Below are positions 9,740-20,071 of a stretch of 64,000 nt of DNA, in pieces. Source of the DNA: Herbaspirillum frisingense (GTDB taxonomy: Bacteria; Pseudomonadota; Gammaproteobacteria; Burkholderiales; Burkholderiaceae_D). Made by a program: the position numbers and the translations under genes. The notes under the pieces are model-generated. The model worked only from the letters and a program-made list of their open reading frames with translations. It had not been told where the DNA came from and did not search any database. The DNA is taken from NCBI GenBank assembly GCA_009914615.1, contig WNDX01000003.1:1-64000 (forward strand), in the 5' to 3' direction. Each line of letters starts with the position of its first letter. The stretch's first letter is position 1.

Positions 9740-10172
9740 CGACAGCGGCTTCCTACACGCACTTGCTCGCTGCGCCGATGGCGCGAGGGCAGTCGGCGGC
9801 CTCACCATGTGCTTCCACCGTGCGCGGGCGCTTCAGGCGCTTCACCACAGCGGCGCCCCAACCGTGAGGAACACATGATCCCAGCCAAGCCCGGCAGCGT
9901 CGCGCTGCACTTTTCCACCTGCCTGCCCTTCCCGTTGCACGGCTCGGCGCTGCCGGCCTCACGCGCCGGTGCGGACGCCGGCGTGATCCGGCGCCGCAAG
10001 GGACGCAACGAGGAACGCAAGAAACCGAACCGCAGCCGCTGGCAGGGCTATTACTGCCCGGGACGCCTGGACGGCTGACAAAAAACGGACAAAAAGAAAA
10101 GCGGGAGCAAAGCCGCCCGGCGCGCCCGCAGGCGGGGAAGCCCGAAAAAGGCTCACTGGACTCAGGGACGGA

Positions 10173-10574
10173 TCAGGGCCGCATCGGCAGCAGGCGCTGC
10201 ACCTCTTCCAGCAGACGGTCGAAGAACACCGGCTTGCGCAGGAACAGGTTGTGGCTGGACGTGGTCAGGTCATGCAATTCCGGCGCGCCGCTGCACAGGA
10301 TCACCGGCAGCTTGTCGCCGCCCGGCAAGAGCCGCAGCGCGGCGCAGAAATCCAGGCCATTCATCACCGGCATCATGCAATCCGAAATCACCAGGTCGGG
10401 CAAGGCCAGTTGCGCCTTGGCCAAGCCATCCGCGCCATGGCTGGCCACCACCGCCTTGAAACCGTGCAGCTCGAACAGCATGGCATAGGTATCGGTGATG
10501 TCCACTTCATCATCCACGATCATGATGATGGGCAGCGCAACTACCTGGGATGGCGAAGCAATGGACATGGTCAA
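10173..10574 (-). CDS. Single-domain response regulator
   Basis: IIMIVDDEVDITDTYAMLFELHG...PDLVISDCMMPVMNGLDF...LFLRKPVFFDRL; overlaps the KaiC-like stop/start by 4 bp. Confidence 0.88.
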   Translation of the reverse strand: MTMSIASPSQVVALPIIMIVDDEVDITDTYAMLFELHGFKAVVASHGADGLAKAQLALPDLVISDCMMPVMNGLDFCAALRLLPGGDKLPVILCSGAPELHDLTTSSHNLFLRKPVFFDRLLEEVQRLLPMRP

Positions 10575-12046
10575 CGCCCGTCCAGAACCGATGGCCCGGA
10601 TGCAACGGCGAGGCCATCGATTTCGATACCGGCGTCGGAGATGTTCATCAGGCGATTGGCGCCGTCGTAACCGTTCTCGCGCAGCTTCATCACGGAGATC
10701 TGACGGCGGTTGACTTCGTACTGGGCGATGTATTCCAGCAGCATGACGTTTTCATATAGCTGCGACGAACTGGGATCGACCTGCGGCCGCGATTCGCGGA
10801 AATACGGCAGTTGCTCGGTGATGAAGGTGGTCACGCCGCGCGCCCTCAATTCGTTGGTCAGCGCCACCAGGAAAGGCCGCATGCGCTGCTGCTGCACCAC
10901 GATGCTGCGCAGCCCATCCACGCCATCGATGAGCAGGCGCGTCACGCCACGCGCGGCGATGTTGTCCAGCATGCGCTTGGCGACGTCGTCGCACAGCATT
11001 TCCAGCGGTAGCTGCCAGATCATCTCCAGCGCGCCCTTGTCCATGTAGGCGTCAAGCTGCATGCCCGCCTTGCGCGCCTTGGCCAGCAGGCGCTCGGGCG
11101 ATTCATAGAAGCCCACGATCAGGCAGCGTTCGCCATCCTTCAAACCCTGTTCGATGAAATGCAGGCCCATCAGGGTCTTGCCCACGCCCGGGCTGCCCAA
11201 GAGGCAAGTGATGGAACCGCTCACCACGCCGCCGCCGATGCACTTGTCCCAGGAGGGAATGCCGACGCTCACATAACGGTCCGAGGTGCCCGGCACCTTG
11301 CCGGCGCGGGTCGCGATGGCTTCGAAACGGGGGAAGATCTGCACGCCGCCGGCATTGATCTCGAACACGTGCTTGCCCAGCATGTGGTTGGCGCCGCGTA
11401 CCTTGAACACCTTGATCTCGCGCACCAGCTGCATGCCGGATTCGTACTGACTGTGCTCGATCACGCCATCCACCAGCGTGTTCTCGGACTCGGGCATGTT
11501 GCCCTCGACCGGCGAGAGCAGGATGGTGGTGCAATTCATCGTGAACACCAGCGAGTTCAGCGCATGCATGAATTCCGACAGGTTCAGATCCGACGGCCCC
11601 GAATCGCGCACCGAGCGGAAGCCGTCGATGATCAGCATGCCGGGGCGGTGGCGGTTGAGTTCGGCCGTGATCAGGCGCAGCAGGCCGCGCAGGCCTTCGC
11701 TGGCGAGGCTGGCGTAGCCGCTCAACATCAGCATGCGGCTACCCACCAGGCTGTCGTCGAAGAAATCGAAATTGCTCACGTGGTTGAGCATCTTGGCATG
11801 CGACTCGGCGATCAACGTGAGCACCATCACCTTCCTGCCTTCGCGCGCCTGCATGAAGCCGATCTGGCAGGCCAGGGTGGTCTTGCCGCTGCCGGCCAGG
11901 CCCTGGATCAGGTACAGGCTGCCTTCGGGCAGGCCGCCGCCGAGGATCTCGTCGAAGCCGGCAATGCCCGTGCGCAGCAGGGGGATGCGATTGGATCGCC
12001 CCGGCTTGCCTTCGGTCTCTCGGATTGTCTTCTGGTTGTCGCTCAT
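10571..12046 (-). CDS. KaiC-like ATPase with two RecA domains
   Basis: Walker A GLAGSGKTT and GSPGVGKTL; RTGIAGFDEILGGGLPEGS; Walker B-like GMLIIDGFRSV. Confidence 0.88.
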   Translation of the reverse strand: MSDNQKTIRETEGKPGRSNRIPLLRTGIAGFDEILGGGLPEGSLYLIQGLAGSGKTTLACQIGFMQAREGRKVMVLTLIAESHAKMLNHVSNFDFFDDSLVGSRMLMLSGYASLASEGLRGLLRLITAELNRHRPGMLIIDGFRSVRDSGPSDLNLSEFMHALNSLVFTMNCTTILLSPVEGNMPESENTLVDGVIEHSQYESGMQLVREIKVFKVRGANHMLGKHVFEINAGGVQIFPRFEAIATRAGKVPGTSDRYVSVGIPSWDKCIGGGVVSGSITCLLGSPGVGKTLMGLHFIEQGLKDGERCLIVGFYESPERLLAKARKAGMQLDAYMDKGALEMIWQLPLEMLCDDVAKRMLDNIAARGVTRLLIDGVDGLRSIVVQQQRMRPFLVALTNELRARGVTTFITEQLPYFRESRPQVDPSSSQLYENVMLLEYIAQYEVNRRQISVMKLRENGYDGANRLMNISDAGIEIDGLAVASGPSVLDGR

Positions 12047-12246
12047 GTGGGATGGATGGCCTTGGATATTATTTTGCGAAAGAGACAATTTTTATTCACA
12101 TTATACTTTCGCCCACTATGTGATTAAGGCGTACATTTTGGCGGAAAGTTGCAATGCCGCACGAAGAAAGCGCATGTGGGGCATCAAGATCGGCGGCGCT
12201 CCGACGATAGAGAAGAGATACCCGCCAGGGACAGAAGAACACCATC

Positions 12247-12696
12247 ATGCAGATTTCGGCTTTTATCCCCTCATTCACCGACGCCACCGACGCCACCGAC
12301 TCCACCTATTCCGCCGCAGCCTCGCAGGCCAGCGCCGGCGCGGCGGCTGCGGCGGCCGGCACGCGCAAGCCGGCCACGCCGGCTCCCGCTGCCGCCAGCA
12401 CCGTCACGCTCTCGGCCGAAGGCCGGCAGCTTGCCGCCGCGACAACATCACAAGATGCGCCGCCCCCGGACGACATCACCCAGCTGGAACGGACCGTGGC
12501 CGCGATTCCCGACCCCGTTCCCCTCCAAACGCGCGTCAAGACCGCGCAGCAGCGCAAGAAGGAAAAGGAAAGCTCGCTGGTCATGCTGGACGTGGACGGC
12601 TTCCGCAACCTGCGTGAAAAGCTCAAGGCCAAGATAGAACAGCGCGCGGAAAAACCGCCGCTCCAACAGCAGCAACAGGACGACGCCAAGTCCTGA
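12247..12696 (+). CDS. Hypothetical low-complexity Ala/Gln-rich protein
   Basis: MQISAFIPSFTDATDATDSTYS...STVTLSAEGRQLAA...; plausible start and frame. Confidence 0.55.
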   Translation: MQISAFIPSFTDATDATDSTYSAAASQASAGAAAAAAGTRKPATPAPAAASTVTLSAEGRQLAAATTSQDAPPPDDITQLERTVAAIPDPVPLQTRVKTAQQRKKEKESSLVMLDVDGFRNLREKLKAKIEQRAEKPPLQQQQQDDAKS

Positions 12697-12834
12697 GCAC
12701 CACCCTGGCGGCGTTTCCGGTCACGCAGGCTCGGCAAGACGCGCCGCCCCGGCCCTCACTGTCGCCGGACCGACTGTGACGGCCGCCGATCTTTGCTATG
12801 GTAAGGGTTCCCGCCACCAGCCCACCCCATCCGC

Positions 12835-13614
12835 ATGCGTCTGCTGATCCTCTCCGACCTGCATCTCGAAGTCTGGCGCGAGAACGCGCCCGCCATCCGT
12901 CCTGAGCTGAGCCGCCCCGACGCCGTCATCCTGGCCGGCGACATCGACAAGCCGGAGCGCGCCCTGGCCTGGGCCGAAACCAAGTTCGCCGGGCTGCCGG
13001 TGATCTACGTCAGCGGCAACCACGAAGGCTACGGTCGCACCTGGGAAGGCGCGCTGCGCGAACTCCGGCGGCAGGCAGCAAGCGCATCCAATGTGCGCGT
13101 CCTCGACCGCGGAGAAACCGTGATCGGCGGCGTGCGTTTTCTCGGCGCCACGCTGTGGACGGACTATGCGCTGTTCGGGGAAGACAAGAAGGACGCCGCG
13201 ATGACCGCGGCCGCGCCGGTGATGCTGGACTATCGCCGCATCGAAGTGGAAGACGGCGGCCGGCACATGATGACGCCGGGCGACACGGTCAGGCTGCACC
13301 AGGCCGACCTGGCCTGGCTCAAAGACAAACTGGACACCCCATTCGAGGGCCGCACCGTGGTGGTCACCCACATGTCGCCGTCGCTGCGCTCGGTGGCGCC
13401 GCGCTATGCGCAAGACCTGGTCTCGGCCGCATTCTCCTCCAACCTCGACGCGCTGGCCGAACGGGCCGACCTGTGGGTGCACGGACACACGCACGATTCA
13501 TTCGACTATCGCATCGGCCGCTGCCGCGTGGTGTGCAACCCCTGCGGCTATGTGCGGCGCGACGGCGGGCAGGAAAACCCGCACTACAACCCCGACCTGA
13601 TCGTGGAAATCTGA
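12835..13614 (+). CDS. Metallophosphoesterase
   Basis: MRLLILSDLHLEVW...VILAGDID...VSGNHEGYG...VVVTHMSPS...WVHGHTHDSFDY. Confidence 0.9.
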   Translation: MRLLILSDLHLEVWRENAPAIRPELSRPDAVILAGDIDKPERALAWAETKFAGLPVIYVSGNHEGYGRTWEGALRELRRQAASASNVRVLDRGETVIGGVRFLGATLWTDYALFGEDKKDAAMTAAAPVMLDYRRIEVEDGGRHMMTPGDTVRLHQADLAWLKDKLDTPFEGRTVVVTHMSPSLRSVAPRYAQDLVSAAFSSNLDALAERADLWVHGHTHDSFDYRIGRCRVVCNPCGYVRRDGGQENPHYNPDLIVEI

Positions 13615-13722
13615 AACGGCGACAGGCCGAACATGTTCGGCCTGTCGAAAATCCGTGCACTCGTCCCGACCAGGAGCGGGTTTCAGCGACGCTGCCGCCC
13701 GGCCGGGATCCGAACGGCAAGC

Positions 13723-14376
13723 TCAGATATCGGTGAACACCGTGGCATCCGTCAGGCGCGACTTCGGCAGCTTGGCATTGAAGTCATCCGCGCCGCTATA
13801 TCCCAGGCCCGCCAGCACCACGCTGGTGAAACCCTTGTCGCGCAGGCCCAGTTCCTCGTCCAGCACCTTGGCGTTGAAGCCTTCCATCGGCACCGCGTCG
13901 ATTTCCAGCGAGGCCGCGCCCAGCAGCAGCGTGCCCAGCGCCAGATACACCTGCTTCTCCATCCAGTGCTGCGCGTCCTTCAGCTCGTAGCGATGCAGAT
14001 TGCTGTACATCAGGCGCGAGCCGCGCTGGCCGGCCTTGGCCTCGGCGTTGACGAAACGTCCGTCGTGTTCTTCCTGCGCCAGCAGCGCTTCCAGGTGGGC
14101 TTCGCTGATCGCGGTGCGGGCGCACAGCACCAGTACGTGCGAGGCATTGACGATCTTGGGTATGTTGTAGGGATATCCGGCCTCGGCGGCCTTGGCCACG
14201 CGCGCCTTGCCGGCCTCGGTGGAGGCCAGCACGAAGTGCCAGGGCTGGGAATTCACCGAGGATGGCGACAGGCGCAGCAGTTCGCGCAATTCGGCGATCA
14301 CGCCTTCGGGAATCTTGCGGCTGGGATCGAAGGCCTTGGTGGAATGGCGCTTGCGGGCGAATTGGACGATGCTCAT
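13723..14376 (-). CDS. nfsB: Oxygen-insensitive NAD(P)H nitroreductase
   Basis: RHSTKAFDPSRKIP...LLRLSPSSVNSQPWHFVLAST...DAVPMEGFN. Confidence 0.88.
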   Translation of the reverse strand: MSIVQFARKRHSTKAFDPSRKIPEGVIAELRELLRLSPSSVNSQPWHFVLASTEAGKARVAKAAEAGYPYNIPKIVNASHVLVLCARTAISEAHLEALLAQEEHDGRFVNAEAKAGQRGSRLMYSNLHRYELKDAQHWMEKQVYLALGTLLLGAASLEIDAVPMEGFNAKVLDEELGLRDKGFTSVVLAGLGYSGADDFNAKLPKSRLTDATVFTDI

Positions 14377-14494
14377 GGCGGTTCTCCTGAATGGGGTCAA
14401 ATGCGGATGACGGGCTGGACGGTGCAAACGCCGTCCTTGGAATGCATCATCGGCGATACGCCGCTTTCAAAAAAGAAGAGCGCGGCAGAAACAT

Positions 14495-14513
14495 TTTCAA
14501 AAATATTTTGAAA
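14495..14513. promoter_or_regulatory. Operator-like inverted repeat in the nfsB/LysR divergent promoter region
   Basis: TTTCAAAA-ATA-TTTTGAAA. Confidence 0.5.
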
Positions 14514-14558
14514 GTACAATGGCGCGCATCCTCTCATCACCGCCTTGCGCCCCGCGTC

Positions 14559-15464
14559 ATGATCCGACTGGAAGACCTCGCCATCTTCGTCTGCGCCGCC
14601 GACAACGGCAGCCTCTCCGCCGCCGCGCGCCAGCACGACGTCACGCCGGCGGTGGCCAGCGCGGCGATGAAGCGGCTGGAAGGCGAACTCGGCGCACGCC
14701 TGCTGGCGCGCTCCACGCGCAGCCTGCGCCTGACGCCCGACGGCGAACGCTATCTGCAATACGCGCGCAACGCGCTGGCCGAGGTCAATGCCGGACGCGA
14801 CGCCGTGGCGCACGGCCGGCGCGTGGTGGGCGGCAATCTCTCGCTGTCTGTGCCTTCCGATTTCGGCCGCAACCTGATGTGCCGCTGGCTGGATGAGTTC
14901 CAGGCCCTGCATCCGGCGGTGACGCTGCAGGTGCGCATCAGCGACCGCGTCGCCGACATGTATCGCCAGCCGGTGGAAGTGGCGATCCGCTACAGCCCGC
15001 CCGAGGATTCCAGCCTGGTGGCGCTGCCGCTGGACGCCAATAACCGCCGCGTGCTGTGCGCCTCGCCCGACTATTTCGCGCGTCACGGCCGCCCGCGCAC
15101 GCCGGCCGACCTGCGCCAGCACAATTGCCTGCGCTACCTGCTGTCGGACATGCTGCATTCGCAATGGAGCTTCATGAAGGATGGCGCGCCGCTGCAGATG
15201 ACGGTCAGCGGCGACCGCGTCTGCGACGACGGCGAACTGGTGCACCGCTGGGCGCGGGATGGCCGCGGCATCGCCTACAAGTCGCGCCTGGACATCCTGG
15301 ACGACTTGCGCAGCGGCAGGCTGGAAACGGTGCTCGACGACTACGACGGCGAACCGGCGCCGCTCAACCTGGTGTGCACGCACCGCATGACGCTGTCGCC
15401 CACGGTGAAGGCGCTGCGCGAGATGCTGACCGAGCGTATCGCCCGCTATCTCGCGGGCCGCTGA
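14559..15464 (+). CDS. LysR-family transcriptional regulator
   Basis: MIRLEDLAIFVCAADNGSLSAAARQHDVTPAVASAAMKRLEGELGARLLARSTR. Confidence 0.92.
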   Translation: MIRLEDLAIFVCAADNGSLSAAARQHDVTPAVASAAMKRLEGELGARLLARSTRSLRLTPDGERYLQYARNALAEVNAGRDAVAHGRRVVGGNLSLSVPSDFGRNLMCRWLDEFQALHPAVTLQVRISDRVADMYRQPVEVAIRYSPPEDSSLVALPLDANNRRVLCASPDYFARHGRPRTPADLRQHNCLRYLLSDMLHSQWSFMKDGAPLQMTVSGDRVCDDGELVHRWARDGRGIAYKSRLDILDDLRSGRLETVLDDYDGEPAPLNLVCTHRMTLSPTVKALREMLTERIARYLAGR

Positions 15465-15482
15465 AGGAAACGAGAAGGAGAA

Positions 15483-16439
15483 TCAGCCCTTGGCCGCCAG
15501 GCGGCGCAGGCCGATGCCCGGCAGCGCCGGCAGGATCAGGCCCAGGCACAGCAGGCCCATGCCCATCATCAGATCAGGCGACAGCTTTTCGCCGAACACG
15601 AAGGACGACAGGGTCAGCCCCACCACCGGCACGCCCAGCATGCACACCGACACCGTCACCGGCGACAGGCGCTGCGTCATCTGCAACACGATCAGGAAGG
15701 TCAACGCGGTGGCCAGCGGGCCGGTGTAGGCGATCACGTACCAGGAATGGCTCTCGGCCAGGAACAGCGGCGCGCCCTCGAAGGCGAAGGCCAGCACGCA
15801 CAGCGGCAAGGCCGCCACCAGGGTCTGCCAGGGCAGCAGGTCGAAATCCAGCTTCACGCCCGGGGTCAGCTTGATCTGCAGTATGTTCATGGCCCACGAG
15901 AGCGAAGCCACGCCCAGCATCAGGTAACCGATCATGCTGTGCAGGTCGGCATGCGGCAGCGCTGGCAGCACGATCACCGCCATCCCGGCATAACTGCAGA
16001 CGGTGGCCAGCGATTGTTGCGGGCTCAGCTTCTGCTTCAGCACCAGCGCCGCGCCCGGCACCACCCAGATCGAGGTGGCATAGGCGATCAGCGAGGCGCG
16101 CCCCGGCATGACGAAGTGCAGCGCGCCGGTCACCAGCGCCGTGAACAAGCCCATCTGCAGCACGCCCACGCCGGCCACGATGGGCCATTCCCGGCGCGTG
16201 GGCAGGCGCAGCTTGCCGATGGCAAAGGCGATGAGAAAACTCAGGATGGCCGCCGACAGGAAGCGGCTGGCGGCGAACCACAGCGGCGGAATGTACTGGC
16301 TGCCGAACTTCATCACCGGCCAGTTGCCGCCCCAGATGCAGATCGCCACCACCACGCAGACCAGGAACAACCCGCTCAGGGGCTTCTGCTTGGTTGCGGC
16401 TTTAGCGGTGGCGCGGCTGGCCGCGGTTTCGGTCGACAT
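15483..16439 (-). CDS. EamA/DMT-family transporter
   Basis: CIWGGNWPVMKFGSQYIPPLWFAASRF... ten hydrophobic segments. Confidence 0.88.
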   Translation of the reverse strand: MSTETAASRATAKAATKQKPLSGLFLVCVVVAICIWGGNWPVMKFGSQYIPPLWFAASRFLSAAILSFLIAFAIGKLRLPTRREWPIVAGVGVLQMGLFTALVTGALHFVMPGRASLIAYATSIWVVPGAALVLKQKLSPQQSLATVCSYAGMAVIVLPALPHADLHSMIGYLMLGVASLSWAMNILQIKLTPGVKLDFDLLPWQTLVAALPLCVLAFAFEGAPLFLAESHSWYVIAYTGPLATALTFLIVLQMTQRLSPVTVSVCMLGVPVVGLTLSSFVFGEKLSPDLMMGMGLLCLGLILPALPGIGLRRLAAKG

Positions 16440-16755
16440 CTGAGGCTCCATGATCAAAAACGGAGCGCCGCGGGCCGAAAAACACGCCGGCATCGAGGGC
16501 CGGCGCATGCATGCTGCAGCGCATCCAAACGGCCTCAATGGTAGAGAAGAGACGGCAAATAGTGCTGCCGTATTGGGTCAGGAGAAACACCGTTTGCAGC
16601 ATTTCATGCTGCAAATTCCCATTTTTCAGATTTATTATTTTTTCAAACCATTTTGGAGCAGCATGTGCAGCTCCGGGGTGCAATGGCGGGGCTGGCGGGC
16701 TTGGGCTGCCGTGGCGCACAAGCCCGCCGTCAGAACGCAGAAGGCGCCGCCGGCG

Positions 16756-18381
16756 TCAGCCCAGCAAAGGCGCCCGGCGGCCACCCAGTTGCGGCGCGCC
16801 CGCTGCGGCGCCCTGGCTGCCGCGATCCAGCGTGAACACGCCCACCAGGCGCACCAGCTTGTCGGCCTGCTCCTGCAACGACTGTGCGGCGGCGGCAGCT
16901 TGCTCCACCAGCGCGGCGTTCTGCTGCGTGGTTTCATCCATCTGGGTAATGGCGTGGCCGACCTGCTCGATGCCCGCGCTCTGTTCATGGCTGGCGGTGG
17001 CGATCTCGTGGACCACGGTGGACACCCCCTGAATGCTGGCAACCACCTCCTGCATGGTCTGGCCCGCCTGCTGCACCAGGTGCGTGCCGGCATCGACCTT
17101 GCCCACGGAGTCGTCGATCAGGGTCTTGATCTCCTTGGCCGCGGCCGCCGAACGCTGGGCCAGCGAGCGCACTTCCGACGCCACCACGGCGAAACCACGG
17201 CCCTGCTCGCCGGCGCGCGCCGCTTCCACCGCGGCGTTCAGCGCCAGGATATTGGTCTGGAAGGCGATGCCGTCGATCACGCTGATGATGTCCACGATCT
17301 TGCGCGAAGACGCGTTGATCGAGGCCATGGTATCGACCACCTGCCCCACCACTTCGCCGCCCTGGATCGCCACCTTGGAAGCACTCGACGCCAATTGGTT
17401 GGCATGCTGGGCGTTGGCCGCGTTCTGCTTCACGGTGGACGTCAGCTCTTCCATGGCCGACGCGGTCTCTTCCAGCGAGCCGGCCTGTTGTTCGGTACGG
17501 TTGGACAAGTCCATGTTGCCGGTGGCGATTTCATCCACCGAGGTCTTGATCGATTCGGTGGCGTTCTGGATGCCGTGCACGGTATCGACCAGGCGGTCGC
17601 GGGTGTAGGCCACGGCCGCCACCAGGCTGCTGTTGTCGCCGCCGGTGGTGCGGATGGTGCCGGTCAGGTCGCCGGCCGCGATCTTGCGCGCCATGTCGGC
17701 CGCCTCGGTCGGTTCGCCGCCGATGGAGCGGAAGATGTTGCGCGAGACCATGCCGGCGATCAGCGACAGCAGCACGCCCAGGCCCACCAGTACCACCACC
17801 GCCTGGATCAACGCGCGACGGAAATCGGCTTCGATGTCATCCGAATACACGCTGCAGATCAAGTCCCAGCCCCAGGGCTTGAAGCGCTTGACGAAGCCCA
17901 GCTTGGGGCTGGGCTTGTCGGTGCCGGGCCGCGGCCACCAGTATTCCAGGTAACCCTTGCCCGACGCCGAGACGCCGGTGGCGGCGATCATCTTGTAAAG
18001 CGCGTTGCCCTTGGCGTCCTTGAAATCGATCATGTTCTTGCCGTCGAGCTTGGTATTGATCGGGTGCATCACGATCACCGAGTCGGCGCCCACCACGGTC
18101 ACATAGCCGTCGCCGGTGTAGCGCTGGTCGCGCACGCGCGCGATGGCGCCTTTTTGCGCATCTTCACGGGAAAGCTTGCCGTCGGCTTCCAGCTTGGCAT
18201 AGCCGGCGATGGTCGAATAGGCCATTTCGGTCACGTCTTCCAGGCCGCGCTGGCGCTCGGCGATCTGCAGGTCGCGGGTCTGGTAGGCATGCCAGACCGA
18301 AAGGAAGAGCAAGGCGATCCAGGAAAAGACCAGGGGCAGCCAGAGTTTTTTCTTGAGCGAAAGATTGTTCATCGTCGGCAT
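16756..18381 (-). CDS. Methyl-accepting chemotaxis protein with single-Cache-like sensor
   Basis: [23 protein letters not shown]...; signalling tip [44 protein letters not shown]. Confidence 0.93.
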   Translation of the reverse strand: MPTMNNLSLKKKLWLPLVFSWIALLFLSVWHAYQTRDLQIAERQRGLEDVTEMAYSTIAGYAKLEADGKLSREDAQKGAIARVRDQRYTGDGYVTVVGADSVIVMHPINTKLDGKNMIDFKDAKGNALYKMIAATGVSASGKGYLEYWWPRPGTDKPSPKLGFVKRFKPWGWDLICSVYSDDIEADFRRALIQAVVVLVGLGVLLSLIAGMVSRNIFRSIGGEPTEAADMARKIAAGDLTGTIRTTGGDNSSLVAAVAYTRDRLVDTVHGIQNATESIKTSVDEIATGNMDLSNRTEQQAGSLEETASAMEELTSTVKQNAANAQHANQLASSASKVAIQGGEVVGQVVDTMASINASSRKIVDIISVIDGIAFQTNILALNAAVEAARAGEQGRGFAVVASEVRSLAQRSAAAAKEIKTLIDDSVGKVDAGTHLVQQAGQTMQEVVASIQGVSTVVHEIATASHEQSAGIEQVGHAITQMDETTQQNAALVEQAAAAAQSLQEQADKLVRLVGVFTLDRGSQGAAAGAPQLGGRRAPLLG

Positions 18382-18559
18382 CGGGATGTTGTTGAAAGAG
18401 TCCGGGGTACCGATGGCAAGCAGCCGCGTATTGCCTCAAGGCAATACGCGGCGACCCATGCCGGCCGTAGCCGGCGTCCACCTCCCCAGCGATGTTTACG
18501 GCGCGCGGGATGGCCCGCTAAAGGGTAGGAGGCGGAAGAACGAGATTATTTATTTCCCG

Positions 18560-19984
18560 TCAGCCAGGAAGCACTTTCTTGGGGCGGGCCGGATCGGGCA
18601 AGCCGCAGGCCAGGAACTGCCCGCGGCCGACCGCGCCCAGCACGCGGCCGTCCTCCCACACCACCTCGCCGCGCGAGATCGTGGTTTCCGGCCAGCCGGT
18701 GAGGCGCATGCCTTCGTAGGGGGTGTAATCGACGTGATGGTGCAGCATCTCATTGCGCACGGTGACTTCCTTGTGCGGATCCCAGATCGCGATGTCGGCG
18801 TCGCTGCCGATGGCGATGGTGCCCTTGCGCGGATACAGGCCGTACATCTTGGCCGGATCGGTCGCGGTCAACGCCACGAAACGGTTGAGGTCGATGCGGC
18901 CCTTGCCCACGCCCTCGGAGAACAGGATAGGCATGCGCGTCTCCAGGCCCGGCGTGCCGTTGGGGATGTAACGGAACGGCACTTCCTTGCCGCCCGGCTT
19001 CTTGCCCTCGGGATCGTCATAGCGGAACGGCGCGTGGTCGGAAGAAAACACCGTGAACAGGCCGCTGGCCAGCCCGTCCCACACATATTGCTGGTTGGCC
19101 TTGTCGCGCGGCGGCGGGCTGCACACGCACTTGGCGCCGTGATAACCGTCATCCAGGTGGTCGGCGGTCAGCACCAGGTATTGCGGACAGGTCTCGGCGT
19201 GGATGCGCAGGCCGTGGCCGTGCGCCCAGCGGATCTGCTCGATGGCTTCCTTGCCCGAGACGTGCACGATCAGGATGGGCACATCCACCAGTTCCGACAG
19301 CGCGATGGCGCGGTGCGTGGCTTCGCGCTCCACCATCATGGGCCGCGAATGGGCGTGGTACTTGGGCGCGGTCAGCCCAGCTCCTTCCAGTTGCTCGGTC
19401 AGCCAGCCGATGCAGTCGGCATTCTCGGCATGCACCATCACCATCGCCCCCTCGCGCCGCGCCAGCGCCAGTAGATCGAGGATCTGGCGGTCGTTGAGCT
19501 TGAGGTCGTCATACGTCATGTAGATCTTGAAGGAGGTATAGCCCTCGCGCACCAGTTGCGGCAGTTCCTCTTTGAGCACCTTTTCGCTGGGATCGCTCAC
19601 GATCATGTGGAAGGCATAGTCAATCACCGCCTTACCCTCGGCGCGGCGGTGATAGTCTACGACCGCGGCGCGCAGCGACTGCCCCTTGGCCTGGGCCGCG
19701 AACGGGATCACCGTGGTGGTGCCGCCGCAGGCGGCCGAGATGGTGCCGCTTTCGAAATCGTCGGCCATCTTCAGGCCCTCTTCCATCGGCTGGTCCAGAT
19801 GGCAATGGGCATCCACGCCGCCGGGCAGCACCAGCTTGCCGGCCGCGTCGATCTCGCGCTTGCCCGGTGCCAGGCCGCGGCCCAGCATGGCGACCTTGCC
19901 ATCCTTGATGCCGACGTCGCATTGCATGATGTCGGAGGCGGTGGCCACGGTACCGTTGCGGATCACTACATCGAATTGTTCCAT
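18560..19984 (-). CDS. hydA: Dihydropyrimidinase / D-hydantoinase
   Basis: GGVDAHCHLDQPMEEG; FKIYMTYDDLKLND; HAENAD; SSDHAPF. Confidence 0.9.
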   Translation of the reverse strand: MEQFDVVIRNGTVATASDIMQCDVGIKDGKVAMLGRGLAPGKREIDAAGKLVLPGGVDAHCHLDQPMEEGLKMADDFESGTISAACGGTTTVIPFAAQAKGQSLRAAVVDYHRRAEGKAVIDYAFHMIVSDPSEKVLKEELPQLVREGYTSFKIYMTYDDLKLNDRQILDLLALARREGAMVMVHAENADCIGWLTEQLEGAGLTAPKYHAHSRPMMVEREATHRAIALSELVDVPILIVHVSGKEAIEQIRWAHGHGLRIHAETCPQYLVLTADHLDDGYHGAKCVCSPPPRDKANQQYVWDGLASGLFTVFSSDHAPFRYDDPEGKKPGGKEVPFRYIPNGTPGLETRMPILFSEGVGKGRIDLNRFVALTATDPAKMYGLYPRKGTIAIGSDADIAIWDPHKEVTVRNEMLHHHVDYTPYEGMRLTGWPETTISRGEVVWEDGRVLGAVGRGQFLACGLPDPARPKKVLPG

Positions 19985-20071
19985 GGGGTTTCTCCAGAAC
20001 GCGAGGCAAGACCGCCCCGCTGCCGCTCTTGAGCGGCATGCTGTACAGCGATGAAAGAGCGCGCGCGTCGC

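Noticed and set aside
9875-10078. Small Arg-rich plus-strand ORF (MIPAKPGSVALHFSTCLPF...)
   Set aside because: Plausible frame but no supporting family, start context or conservation can be judged from sequence alone.
12283-12311. ACCGACGCC short tandem repeat
   Set aside because: Codes for DATDATDST in a hypothetical protein; ordinary low-complexity coding sequence.
16450-18528. 692-aa plus-strand ORF opposite the chemotaxis receptor
   Set aside because: Shadow ORF of a clear MCP gene.
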